The translations under genes were made by a program, and so were the position numbers. A DNA stretch of 23,973 nt, taken from NCBI GenBank assembly GCA_049516635.1, contig JBEKSX010000045.1:1-23973 (forward strand). The letters are read 5' to 3'. Numbering within the stretch: position 1 is the stretch's first letter; the number at the start of each line of letters is the position of its first letter. Under the pieces are notes generated by a model that worked only from the letters and a program-made list of their open reading frames with translations, was not told where the DNA came from and did not search any database. Origin of the DNA: JBEKSX01 sp049516635 (lineage in GTDB: Bacteria > Bacteroidota > Ignavibacteria > Tepidaquicellales > OLB5). Positions 6,871 through 13,412 of this stretch are shown here, piece after piece.

Positions 6871-7030
6871 TATTCTCCACCAAACAATGATTATTTTGGC
6901 GCAAGGTATCATGACAGCAGGATAGATGGATGAAGAAGTGGATAGCGTACAAAAGAAACACTATGATTTTTCACCTTACAATTATGTTCTAAACAATCCA
7001 TTATCTTTTATAGATAAAAATGGAAGCTAG
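6871..7030 (+). pseudogene. Remnant of the RHS repeat-associated core (C-terminal end)
   Basis: One frame reads NDYFGARYHDSRI (6886-6924), the invariant opening of the RHS/YD-repeat core. After a one-base shift, another frame reads QKKHYDFSPYNYVLNNPLSF and then IDKNGS before TAG at 7028-7030. The consensus is YFGARYYDSRIGRW...YNYVLNNPLRFIDPDG. The repeats, the W-x-S-V-D-P step and all upstream sequence are missing or scrambled. RHS proteins are large secreted or surface polymorphic toxins and adhesins, with variable toxin tips after this core. Here there is only a scar. Confidence 0.8.
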
Positions 7031-7049
7031 AAACGCAGCACTGTAGATA

Positions 7050-7223
7050 ATGTTTTTCAATATATCTGAATTAGTATATGTAATAGTAAAAGTGATGTTA
7101 AAAATCGTTACGTTAGGCCATTATCCTTCAGAAGATATTATTAATAAACGGAAAGAGATAGTTATAGTGGCTGTATTTTTCATAGTGTTTGTTTTTTTAA
7201 TCATTTGGTTTCTTTATAGTTAA
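7050..7223 (+). CDS. Small membrane protein after the RHS remnant
   Basis: ATG 7050 opens 57 codons beginning MFFNISELVYVIVKVMLKIV. A loop TLGHYPSEDIINKRK follows, then a strong C-terminal helix IVIVAVFFIVFVFLIIWFLY with stop at 7221-7223. Two membrane segments are likely. It starts 19 bp after the RHS core stop, the place where cargo or immunity genes of RHS loci often sit, but no family is recognisable. It could be a real orphan gene or the tail of a once longer frame. No Shine-Dalgarno site is seen. Confidence 0.4.
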   Translation: MFFNISELVYVIVKVMLKIVTLGHYPSEDIINKRKEIVIVAVFFIVFVFLIIWFLYS

Positions 7224-7229
7224 TATACT

Positions 7230-7265
7230 ATGTCGGGAGTGGATCCGCCGCGGCGGACCCGACAT
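7230..7265. repeat. ATGTCGGG ... CCCGACAT palindromic element
   Basis: Perfect 8-bp outer arms (7230-7237 and 7258-7265) enclose a perfect inner palindrome, TCCGCCGCGGCGGA (7244-7257). The outer arms and the following AGTGGA/AGAGGA step are shared with the element at 18229-18273. It lies 6 bp behind the stop of the small membrane ORF. Confidence 0.7.
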
Positions 7266-7451
7266 GACCTTGTGACAACGCTATGACCCCGCTTCTGCAC
7301 AATAAAATTATGTATTGATATACGACTTTTTATACTGTATGTTAATGTCGTTAAGAGATAAAACAGGTTTTTATTAAAACCTAATATTTAAACAATTCTA
7401 AAATAACTGCTTTTTATTGGGGAAAGGTGATAAGAAGAATAATTTAATAAA

Positions 7452-8777
7452 ATGAAACTCCTATTCTTTAAAATATTCACAATTCTTTGTTTACTCTCAA
7501 ACATAGGTTTTTCGCAATCCGGATGGAACATTCAGCAAAATCAAGCATCTTACACACTCTATTCTGTTTATTTTGTGAACCAGTACACAGGATGGGCTTC
7601 TGGTGAGCTTTACGTCAGTATTGGCTTGATAATCAAGACAACAAATGGAGGGCTGAACTGGTTCACTCAATATATTGATTCATCATATTATTATATTTCC
7701 TCGATTTTTTATATAAATCAAAATACCGGTTGGGCTGGGGGAGCACCTGGGCCTATTTTAAAAACAACCAATGGAGGTATTAATTGGTTTTATCAAGCTT
7801 ACGGGAAACATCTATGGTTAGGTTCCATTTATTTTATAGATCCCAACACCGGATGGGCTGTTGTTGATACAATAAATACTAGTGGTATTATTTTAAAAAC
7901 AACGAATGGTGGTACAAATTGGTTCTATCAAACCAGCGGTACATCATATGGTTTATTCTCAGTTATTTTTATTGACCAAAATACAGGTTGGATAGCAGGT
8001 GGTTATGCTGTTTATGATGGAATAATTTTAAAAACAACCAACGGGGGAACGAATTGGTATACGCAATACCAGGATACTTTATATAATCTGCTTTATGGTA
8101 TTCAATTTGTAGATCAAAATACAGGTTGGGTAATAGGAGAAAATTCGTATAGTTATGGAAAAATCATTAAGACAACAAACGGGGGAAGAAATTGGTTTCT
8201 TCAATACAACGCAAATTATTATATATTACAATCACTCTATTTTATAGATCAATACAGCGGGTGGTCTGGAGGTGCTGACAACATTCATAATGGAATTGTC
8301 ATAAAGACGACCGATGGAGGTTCGAACTGGTATGAGCAATTTAATGGAAGCGGACCTAATCATGAATTATTTTCAATAAATTTCATAAATATGAACAGCG
8401 GTTGGGCTGTTGGTAACAATGGTATAATTATTAATACCACAAATGGCGGTGAACCGATAGGCATTAAACCGATTTCTTCAAATGTACCGGAATCATTTTT
8501 ATTATACCAAAACTATCCCAACCCTTTTAATCCTTCAACAAAAATAAAGTTCCAAATCCCCGTTTTCCCCCTTATGAAGGGGGTTAGGGGGATGAGTGTT
8601 CGATTATCCATCTATGACCTCCTTGGCCGTGAGATTGCCACACTTGTCAACGAACAATTGCAGCCCGGCACATACGAAGTTGAGTGGGACGGAGGCAATT
8701 ATTCAAGCGGAGTGTATTTTTATAAACTTGAAGCGGGTAGTTTTACGGATACGAAAAAAATGTTGATGATAAAGTAA
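7452..8777 (+). CDS. T9SS-exported seven-repeat beta-propeller (Ycf48/BNR-like) protein
   Basis: A 441-aa protein with a signal peptide (MKLLFFKIFTILCLLSNIGF, then SQ). Seven repeats of about 45 residues follow, each with a (N/Y)(T/S)GW start and a K(T)TNGGxNW(F/Y) end, the pattern of Ycf48-like/BNR propellers; seven copies would close a seven-bladed propeller. The C-terminus is a type IX secretion sorting domain: YQNYPNPFNPSTKIKFQIP, LSIYDLLGREIATLVNEQL, SGVYFYKLEAG and the terminal TDTKKMLMIK. The protein should cross the outer membrane and be released or surface-attached. Codons are more AT-rich than in nearby metabolic genes. In the sorting domain a palindromic repeat (8557-8593) adds a run of residues (PVFPLMKGVRGMSV) absent from typical tails. 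The role is probably surface binding; the ligand is unknown. Confidence 0.93.
   Translation: MKLLFFKIFTILCLLSNIGFSQSGWNIQQNQASYTLYSVYFVNQYTGWASGELYVSIGLIIKTTNGGLNWFTQYIDSSYYYISSIFYINQNTGWAGGAPGPILKTTNGGINWFYQAYGKHLWLGSIYFIDPNTGWAVVDTINTSGIILKTTNGGTNWFYQTSGTSYGLFSVIFIDQNTGWIAGGYAVYDGIILKTTNGGTNWYTQYQDTLYNLLYGIQFVDQNTGWVIGENSYSYGKIIKTTNGGRNWFLQYNANYYILQSLYFIDQYSGWSGGADNIHNGIVIKTTDGGSNWYEQFNGSGPNHELFSINFINMNSGWAVGNNGIIINTTNGGEPIGIKPISSNVPESFLLYQNYPNPFNPSTKIKFQIPVFPLMKGVRGMSVRLSIYDLLGREIATLVNEQLQPGTYEVEWDGGNYSSGVYFYKLEAGSFTDTKKMLMIK
8557..8593. repeat. In-frame palindromic repeat inside the T9SS sorting domain
   Basis: Inside the coding sequence the DNA forms CCCCCTT-atg-AAGGGGG (8567-8583), with outer ATCCCC (8556-8561) and AGGGGGAT (8586-8593). 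This is the architecture of the intergenic elements at 1306-1362 and 9527-9571. It is read as FPLMKGVRGM and keeps the frame, so the sorting tail resumes correctly with LSIYDLLG. Confidence 0.8.
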
Positions 8778-8792
8778 CTTGTTACTTTATCA
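8767..8792. repeat. 12-bp-arm palindrome across the stop codon
   Basis: TGATAAAGTAAC (8767-8778) and GTTACTTTATCA (8781-8792) are exact reverse complements separated by TT. The TAA stop of the T9SS gene (8775-8777) lies in the left arm. It contains the GTAAC/GTTAC unit seen in the CTTAAG-centred palindromes further right. Confidence 0.8.
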
Positions 8793-8812
8793 GCCTGTCC
8801 CGATTACTCGGG

Positions 8813-8839
8813 AAAATCCCGCCTTAAAGCGGGGGTTTT
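8813..8839 (+). terminator. Probable intrinsic terminator of the T9SS propeller gene
   Basis: AAAATCCCGC (8813-8822), loop CTTAAA, GCGGGGGTTTT (8829-8839). The stem has five G-C pairs, a wobble and four A-T pairs, and ends in TTTT on the plus strand. It lies 35 bp after the stop codon. The flanking A-run and T-run mean it could act in both directions. Confidence 0.6.
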
Positions 8840-8870
8840 GATGAAATAAGTTATATAAAAAAATTTACCC

Positions 8871-8938
8871 GTTGTTGGTAGCCTGCCCCTAACCTCAGGT
8901 GGGTTGCCTGCCCCGATATCTCGGTGGTCACCAACAAC
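8871..8938. repeat. GTTGTTGGT ... ACCAACAAC element, copy 2
   Basis: Perfect 9-bp terminal inverted repeats (8871-8879 and 8930-8938). The right half (from TTGCCTGCCCCGAT) aligns with copy 1 at 6702-6744 with about five differences. The left half has an additional GCCTGCCCCTAACC-type segment, as if the unit had been duplicated. Confidence 0.75.
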
Positions 8939-8957
8939 AAAATGATACTAATTCCAA

Positions 8958-9116
8958 AGCTCCATAGGAGCGTAATATTTATAGCTTATTTCAACAATTC
9001 TCGCACAAGCTCCAGCGGAGCGAAACAATGTAAATATCTGATATAATTATTTCGCCCCTACGGGGCTTATGTTACAATTTTAGTTTTAACTATAGATATT
9101 TCGCTCCTACGGAGCT
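8958..9116. repeat. Four short REP-like palindromes in head-to-head array
   Basis: Four copies of the unit TTTCGCTCC-TAC-GGAGCT: 8958-8972 and 9008-9025 in minus orientation, 9050-9067 and 9099-9116 in plus orientation. They start 42-50 bp apart. Similarity continues outside the cores: copies 1 and 4 share an AATAT-TATAG flank in inverted form, and copies 2 and 3 share GCGAAA/TTTCGC. The whole set could therefore fold as one long interrupted hairpin, like REP/BIME units. Copy 3 has the compensated change GCCCC/GGGGC. Confidence 0.75.
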
Positions 9117-9275
9117 GAATAAATTCGCACCCGTTTATAAATCTTTTTAGTCAATAAATTCGAATCGTTATAATCTGATTATCGCAGTTATGAAAAATAA
9201 TTGCCTTGATTTCTGCAGATTGATATAGTATATTTGTATTTGTGGTTCTTTGAAATAGTTAGGGTATTGTAAAAT

Positions 9276-9366
9276 TGTCATGCTGAACATCTTGCCCGGC
9301 TCAGACGGGTGTTTCAGCATCTCCGATGGCTAGTAATTAGACCCTGAAACAAGTTCAGGGTGACAG
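9276..9366. repeat. TGTCATGCTGAAC ... GTTCAGGGTGACA element
   Basis: The ends TGTCATGCTGAAC (9276-9288) and GTTCAGGGTGACA (9353-9365) are inverted with two mismatches. A second hairpin, CCCTGAA-acaag-TTCAGGG, occupies the right end. The same family is represented by TGTCATCCTGAGC at 11517-11542 (minus) and 23397-23479. Confidence 0.7.
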
Positions 9367-9459
9367 CTATAGAGGTAACTAAAAGGTAACTAAGTTACCC
9401 TAACTTAAATTTTCAAAAAGTGGTGATTATAGCGTTTAAATACAATATTTTGAGCAAGG

Positions 9460-9477
9460 GGGTAACTTAAGTTACCC
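9460..9477. repeat. CTTAAG-centred palindrome GGGTAACTTAAGTTACCC
   Basis: A perfect 18-bp palindrome. Related pieces nearby are GGTAAC-TAA-GTTACC about 70 bp to the left, the 16-bp version at 9699-9714, and the stop-spanning palindrome at 8767-8792. Its role is unknown. Confidence 0.65.
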
Positions 9478-9526
9478 GGGGGTACACTATTAATAAACCC
9501 TTAAAAAAACAGTGAGTTCTTTTTTT

Positions 9527-9571
9527 CTCCCCTTTACGAAAGGGGAGACACGGCGACAGCCGAGAGGGGTT
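9527..9571. repeat. CTCCCCTTT-acg-AAAGGGGAG element
   Basis: Perfect 9-bp arms at 9527-9535 and 9539-9547, followed by ACACGGCGACAGCCGAGAGG and GGTT. It has the same layout as 1306-1362: a palindrome, a short spacer, then a G-rich half-site. A T-run precedes it on the plus strand, so it could also terminate minus-strand transcription, but no minus-strand gene lies nearby. Confidence 0.7.
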
Positions 9572-9578
9572 CAATACT

Positions 9579-9627
9579 GGATTCCTGCTGGAGTTTATCT
9601 CGCACTTGATGCGGGGCGAGAATGACA
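9579..9627. repeat. GGATTCCTGC ... GAGAATGACA repeat
   Basis: Left end GGATTCCTGC, right end GCGAGAATGACA, and inner arms TCTCGC (9598-9603) and GCGAGA (9616-9621). It matches the ends of the element at 1422-1467. Confidence 0.55.
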
Positions 9628-9698
9628 ACTTCTCATTACTAAGTAATCATTACTTAAGAGGTCAAAAAATGGCGATTCCTGCGTTCCTGATTACTTGT

Positions 9699-9714
9699 TA
9701 TTACTTAAGTAATA
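9699..9714. repeat. CTTAAG-centred palindrome TATTACTTAAGTAATA
   Basis: A perfect 16-bp palindrome. ATTACTAAGTAATCATTACT and a further TTAAG about 60 bp to the left are degenerate versions of the same motif. Confidence 0.55.
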
Positions 9715-9751
9715 GGGGGGTAGTAAATTAAAAATTTAAAAATAAAAATTC

Positions 9752-9770
9752 TCCGAAGGAGTCCTTCGGA
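9752..9770. repeat. TCCGAAGGA-G-TCCTTCGGA palindrome
   Basis: Perfect 9-bp arms around a central G. It is a sibling of 4520-4538 with one compensated base pair changed. It lies about 50 bp before the promoter of the next gene. Confidence 0.7.
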
Positions 9771-9817
9771 CAAAATTGTGCTTTTGTACTTTTACGGCTA
9801 ATTCTATTGAATTTACA

Positions 9818-9848
9818 TTTGAACAATAGAACTTTTTGCGATAATTTG
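9818..9848 (+). promoter_or_regulatory. Candidate Bacteroidetes-type promoter
   Basis: TTTG (9818-9821), 20 bp, then TAATTTG (9842-9848). This resembles the TTTG / TAnnTTTG consensus recognised by the Bacteroidetes housekeeping sigma factor, with one base missing in the -7 box. Transcription would start around 9855, 15 bp before the ATG. Inference from motif only. Confidence 0.4.
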
Positions 9849-9869
9849 CACTAATTAAATTTTAAGCGT

Positions 9870-11516
9870 ATGAAAAAACTTTTATTTCTCTGTATTATCA
9901 TTTTCACTGCAGGCATAACATTTTCTCAATCGGTTATCGAAAATCCCATAGTAAAATTTTCGCCGAACGCACAATTGGACGGTTATAACTTCAGGTTCGA
10001 TCCGGCGTCAAGCTCATACTGCTACGTTCAGTATGACAGTAACGATAATCAATTCAGCATCATAGGCAACCGCGGAAATTCCGCACGATATGGATACTTA
10101 GTTGCTAACAATACCCTCTTTGATAAGATGGGAAACTATTACAATATAGCAAGCAATAATATCACGGATACTACCTATACTTACTTCCTTCTGAAGAACG
10201 GGAAAGAGGCGGCAACTTTTGATATGATGAACGAGAACTGGAGAATGAGCAGTGACAATATATATTTCGTATGCACGGAGAAGAACGGTACATATCTTGC
10301 CGTTTATAATACTCTGGACGGGTCAATAACAAAAGGTAAAAGTTATGAAAATATCATACTCGTTTATTATGAACAGAACATCAGTGACGGGGAACCTGAA
10401 GGCGAGATTGGTTTCACAAAGAGCGGTAAGCCGTATTATATGGCATCATTGAAGGGAGAAAAATTCCTGGTAATAGATAATATCGAACAAAAACATTACT
10501 CCGATATAGACACCTACTACTTTAACGAAGATGCCGAAGGGAACATGACATACTTTGCAAAAGAACAGGGAAAATTCTTTGAGAATGCGGGAGGTGCGTT
10601 CGTGGTGCAGGGTACAAAGGAATACAGCAGGAAATGCGACTATCTCTACGGTCCCATCCTATTCGATAAACAGAACAACCCCATCTATGTCTGTGCCGAC
10701 TCCGCCGGAAACACTTCTCCCCAGCGTGTAATGGTAGGAGAGACCGCGGGTAAAACATATAACGGCGGATTGTATAACCTTGCATATACTCCCTCCGGAA
10801 AGACTATTTATATTGCAACAGAGATCACAGGCAAAAAATATGATGTCTATAAAAGTTTTGTTGTGGCAGACGGCAAAGAAAGCAAGAGATATAATTCCAT
10901 CACATATTTCAGGATACTTCCGAACGATGATGTGCTGTATGCCGCATCAAGGGAGGACGAGCAGGCAGTTATTGTTAAAGGAGGCAAAGAACTTGAGACC
11001 GACTACCCCAATATCTACGATGTAGAAATTATGCCTGACGGCAGCCTTGCATATGTCGGAGTGATCTACGGTGATAATAAGAAGATCAAAGACAGGTACT
11101 ATCTGGTTATCCGCGATGATGAAATGGGTCCTTATGACGGAATGGTCTCACTGGATAATGTATATAGTTCATACATTTTTACCGATGCTAAAGGCAACTA
11201 TGCCTACATCATTTTAAATATGAAAAACGTCAGCGATTACATTACCACTCAACAGCTGGTAACACCTAAGTATGAGAGTAAGGAATTCGACGGGATACAG
11301 GACGTAGCATTTTATAACGGTAAGGTTTTGTGGACGGGTTCGCGTATCACAAACACAGAGAACTATACTTACAGCTACCGCCTCTATTATAATAATAAGC
11401 CCATTGGCAGGGAATACGATTATATCGGCGATTATAAGTTCGATGATAAGACAGGGATAATAACTTTCACAGGCATGGCTGGAAATGAATTTTTTACTGT
11501 GAAGATACAGTTGTGA
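9870..11516 (+). CDS. Large secreted protein of unknown function, propeller-like
   Basis: A 548-aa protein with a signal peptide (MKKLLFLCIIIFTAGITFSQ). The rest is a long series of beta strands with repeated tyrosine- and glycine-rich steps such as GKPYYMASLKGEKFLVIDN, GGLYNLAYTPSGKTIYIATE, NDDVLYAASREDEQAVIVKG and DGSLAYVGVIYGDNK. The pattern (strand, turn with D/N/G, strand, then KxGKE) suggests a WD40/TolB-like beta-propeller, but no diagnostic motif is present. There is no type IX sorting tail and no lipobox, so the protein is probably periplasmic. It has its own promoter and stands alone on the plus strand. The stop codon abuts a dispersed repeat at 11517. Family not recognised. Confidence 0.85.
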   Translation: MKKLLFLCIIIFTAGITFSQSVIENPIVKFSPNAQLDGYNFRFDPASSSYCYVQYDSNDNQFSIIGNRGNSARYGYLVANNTLFDKMGNYYNIASNNITDTTYTYFLLKNGKEAATFDMMNENWRMSSDNIYFVCTEKNGTYLAVYNTLDGSITKGKSYENIILVYYEQNISDGEPEGEIGFTKSGKPYYMASLKGEKFLVIDNIEQKHYSDIDTYYFNEDAEGNMTYFAKEQGKFFENAGGAFVVQGTKEYSRKCDYLYGPILFDKQNNPIYVCADSAGNTSPQRVMVGETAGKTYNGGLYNLAYTPSGKTIYIATEITGKKYDVYKSFVVADGKESKRYNSITYFRILPNDDVLYAASREDEQAVIVKGGKELETDYPNIYDVEIMPDGSLAYVGVIYGDNKKIKDRYYLVIRDDEMGPYDGMVSLDNVYSSYIFTDAKGNYAYIILNMKNVSDYITTQQLVTPKYESKEFDGIQDVAFYNGKVLWTGSRITNTENYTYSYRLYYNNKPIGREYDYIGDYKFDDKTGIITFTGMAGNEFFTVKIQL

Positions 11517-11542
11517 GATCCTTCTCTTCGCTCAGGATGACA
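11517..11542. repeat. TGTCATCCTGAGC-family repeat at a convergent gene junction
   Basis: On the minus strand it reads TGTCATCCTGAGCG, then AAGAGAAGGATCTCA. The copy in the 23S-5S spacer (23397) reads TGTCATCCTGAGCG and then GAAGGATCTCA after a short spacer. The repeat begins at the base after the stop of the 548-aa gene and includes the stop codon and last few codons of pgeF. Confidence 0.65.
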
Positions 11543-12314
11543 ATGATGGAGATCTCATTCCTATCACGCTGAACATTCTGCCCGAATTTGTTCTGTCTCT
11601 GCGGTAGGAATGAAGATAATCTTTCTCTTCATACGTGCAGTATGGCGATACATCTATCTGTGAGTGGGAAATTCCAATTTCATGGAGCTGGTTTAGAATA
11701 TGTTCTTTGAAGTCAATAAAATATTTCTCGTTCTTACGGTTGATGAATTTTTTATCGAACATTTCCGCAACATCTTCACCGACATCAAAATGGTCACGGC
11801 AGATGCCCGGTCCGATAAAAAAGCCGAGGTCTTTTTTCCTGCATCCTATTTCGTTCAAGAGAACGTTCGCAGTTTTTGAAAGGATCTTTTTATGCGTCCC
11901 TCTCCATCCCGAGTGCACGGCTGAAACGATTTCGCGTTCTTTGTCATATATCAGGATAGAATAACAATCCGCAGTGCTGATTATTAGAAAGACATTCTTT
12001 TCCGATGTTATCAAAGCATCTGTATTTTCATAATATCCGGGCGTGTTTATTATCATCACATTATCGGAATGAATCTGCTGAGGAATGGCAAGGTTGGATT
12101 GCTCAATTCCCAGTGATGAGAAAAATTTATTACGATTAGTTCTCACCCTTTCTTCATCATCCCCGACCTTAAAGCTCATATTATTGAAGAACGGAGGAAG
12201 CGTATTGCCGCCGAGCTTTGTACTGACACCGTGAACAAGGTTCGGGAATGATGCAAATTTTTCGGAGCGAATTATTGCAGGTTTCAATATCGAACTATTG
12301 GTATGATCAGCCAT
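11532..12314 (-). CDS. pgeF: Purine nucleoside phosphorylase / laccase-domain protein PgeF (YfiH)
   Basis: A 260-aa cytoplasmic member of the YfiH/DUF152 family. Characterised members are zinc-dependent purine nucleoside phosphorylases/adenosine deaminases; the E. coli homologue also guards peptidoglycan composition. Conserved blocks: VHGVSTKLGG (28-37), IPQQIHSDNV (H82), DALITS, STADCYSILIYD (C117), VSAVHSGWRGT (H134), FIGPGICRDHFDVG and HSYRRDRTNSGRM. H82, C117 and H134 are the expected zinc ligands. The conserved protein would end around VIGMR; the last six residues or so (SPSLSS) are read from a dispersed repeat that supplies the stop codon. The ATG overlaps the end of the upstream membrane-protein gene by 8 bp, so the two are translationally coupled. 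Confidence 0.93.
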   Translation of the reverse strand: MADHTNSSILKPAIIRSEKFASFPNLVHGVSTKLGGNTLPPFFNNMSFKVGDDEERVRTNRNKFFSSLGIEQSNLAIPQQIHSDNVMIINTPGYYENTDALITSEKNVFLIISTADCYSILIYDKEREIVSAVHSGWRGTHKKILSKTANVLLNEIGCRKKDLGFFIGPGICRDHFDVGEDVAEMFDKKFINRKNEKYFIDFKEHILNQLHEIGISHSQIDVSPYCTYEEKDYLHSYRRDRTNSGRMFSVIGMRSPSLSS

Positions 12315-12849
12315 TCAGGGGTTTTATTTTTATCATGGAAAAAACTATTGCGATCATTATACCCGTAAATCCTGATATATAGAATATCACCGGGTTGAAC
12401 GGGTTCAGGATGAAATATCCCGACTGGTACCAGTTCTGTAGCCAGAATGTTGAATTGTACCTCTGGAATTCGGTAAATAAATTCGTTTGCCCCAGGAACA
12501 GGTAGAACAGCAGGTCGTATGACATTAAATAATGTGATACCAGTATTCCCAGAGCAGACCATATTCCGCAGTAATAAAATATTATTATGAGCCCGATAAA
12601 TTCCAGGGATTTTTGTATGATCCTGTACCTGGTGACCTGGATGTGCCCGGTCCCAGATTCCTTACCAGATTCTTGAAATATCCATGACCAGACAGTACTT
12701 GAATAATTTTCCTGTTTTATTTTCTGCTGGTAAATGATTCCGTATGAATACACATCGAAAAGCGTAATGAGGAAAATATAACAAAGTACAAAGATAATCC
12801 TTACTCTACGGCCAAAGATCTTTCTTTTCTTATTTTTTGAAGGGTTCAT
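12307..12849 (-). CDS. Integral membrane protein of unknown function
   Basis: A 180-aa protein with a very basic N-terminus (NKKRKIFGRRVR) and about four hydrophobic helices: IIFVLCYIFLITLFDVYSYG (18-37), FIGLIIIFYYCGIW and its continuation (about 84-108), a helix around YDLLFYLFLGQTN, and VIFYISGFTGIMIAIVFSMI near the C-terminus. The short aromatic-rich stretch between the third and fourth helices (FQRYNSTFWLQNWY) may be external. It overlaps pgeF by 8 bp downstream and follows the DUF1569 gene after 22 bp, so the three probably share a transcript. No family recognised; the overlap does not show a shared function. Confidence 0.78.
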   Translation of the reverse strand: MNPSKNKKRKIFGRRVRIIFVLCYIFLITLFDVYSYGIIYQQKIKQENYSSTVWSWIFQESGKESGTGHIQVTRYRIIQKSLEFIGLIIIFYYCGIWSALGILVSHYLMSYDLLFYLFLGQTNLFTEFQRYNSTFWLQNWYQSGYFILNPFNPVIFYISGFTGIMIAIVFSMIKIKPLNG

Positions 12850-12871
12850 CCGGTTTCCGAATTCATTGTCC

Positions 12872-13318
12872 TCACACTCCGAATTGTTTCAGGTGGTGGT
12901 TCATGTGAATGTAGTTAATCCTCCCCCTTTGTGAATTCGACAATTTGCCGAATAGAGGGTGATAATATGACTCCACGGGCTCCAGAGATCGCTGAATGAG
13001 CGTGTTGAGTTTATCTACCTCTTTTTGAAGATCCTCCGGGTTAACACCCCGCGCGACCTGGTCTATGGGAGGAAATGTAGGTACATTCTTCGGGACAGGG
13101 GCACCGCAAAGTGAAACCCATTTAAATACTGTATGTGTGAAAAAATTACCGGTATCCTTGACCTCTATCTCTCCGCTCTGCATCCTCAAAGCGTCAGAAA
13201 GATGCCTCAGCATCTGATTAACGTTCATTTTACCCCACTGTCCTTTCGATCCGGAGGTAAGCTTCGAGATGCGGTCTTGAATTGATTTTGTGTCCTCAGG
13301 ATTATTTATATTCCTCAT
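12872..13318 (-). CDS. DUF1569 / DinB-like four-helix protein
   Basis: A 148-aa soluble protein. The sequence SKGQWGKMNVNQMLRHLSDA (24-43), FPPIDQVARG and the C-terminal HPLFGKLS ... NYIHMNHHLKQFG match the DUF1569 family, which shares the DinB four-helix metal-binding fold. H40 and the histidines of the terminal HMNHH are the likely metal ligands. Members of the wider DinB/YfiT group are metal-dependent thiol transferases or hydrolases, but DUF1569 has no assigned reaction that I know of. It lies first in a tight minus-strand trio with the membrane protein and pgeF. Confidence 0.82.
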   Translation of the reverse strand: MRNINNPEDTKSIQDRISKLTSGSKGQWGKMNVNQMLRHLSDALRMQSGEIEVKDTGNFFTHTVFKWVSLCGAPVPKNVPTFPPIDQVARGVNPEDLQKEVDKLNTLIQRSLEPVESYYHPLFGKLSNSQRGRINYIHMNHHLKQFGV

Positions 13319-13412
13319 TTTTTATGAAAAAATAATGAATGATATAAAGAGATTCAAGTTGGGAAATATTATAAAAATATATTATAGGAAAACTCCTGAA
13401 ATATATTCGCAG

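Larger units (their letters stand above)
8778..9869. other. Gene-free 1.1 kb repeat cluster
   Basis: No credible coding frame is present on either strand. The stretch contains a terminator-like hairpin and at least seven more short palindromic elements of different families, listed individually. The parts between them (about 9130-9270, 9375-9455 and 9635-9695) are AT-rich and show nothing I can name. The promoter of the following gene lies at the right end. Confidence 0.8.

Noticed and set aside
6644..7265. Insertion sequence around the RHS scar
   Set aside because: No transposase fragment or matching terminal repeats at the ends of the stretch; the coding trace is RHS core.
8958..9116. CRISPR array, suggested by regularly spaced repeats
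   Set aside because: The repeats are 15-18 bp, inverted in the middle, and the intervals are similar to each other; no cas genes are present.
10522..10785. Minus-strand 87-codon frame inside the 548-aa gene
   Set aside because: Arginine- and cysteine-rich shadow of the plus-strand gene, which has a signal peptide and a promoter.
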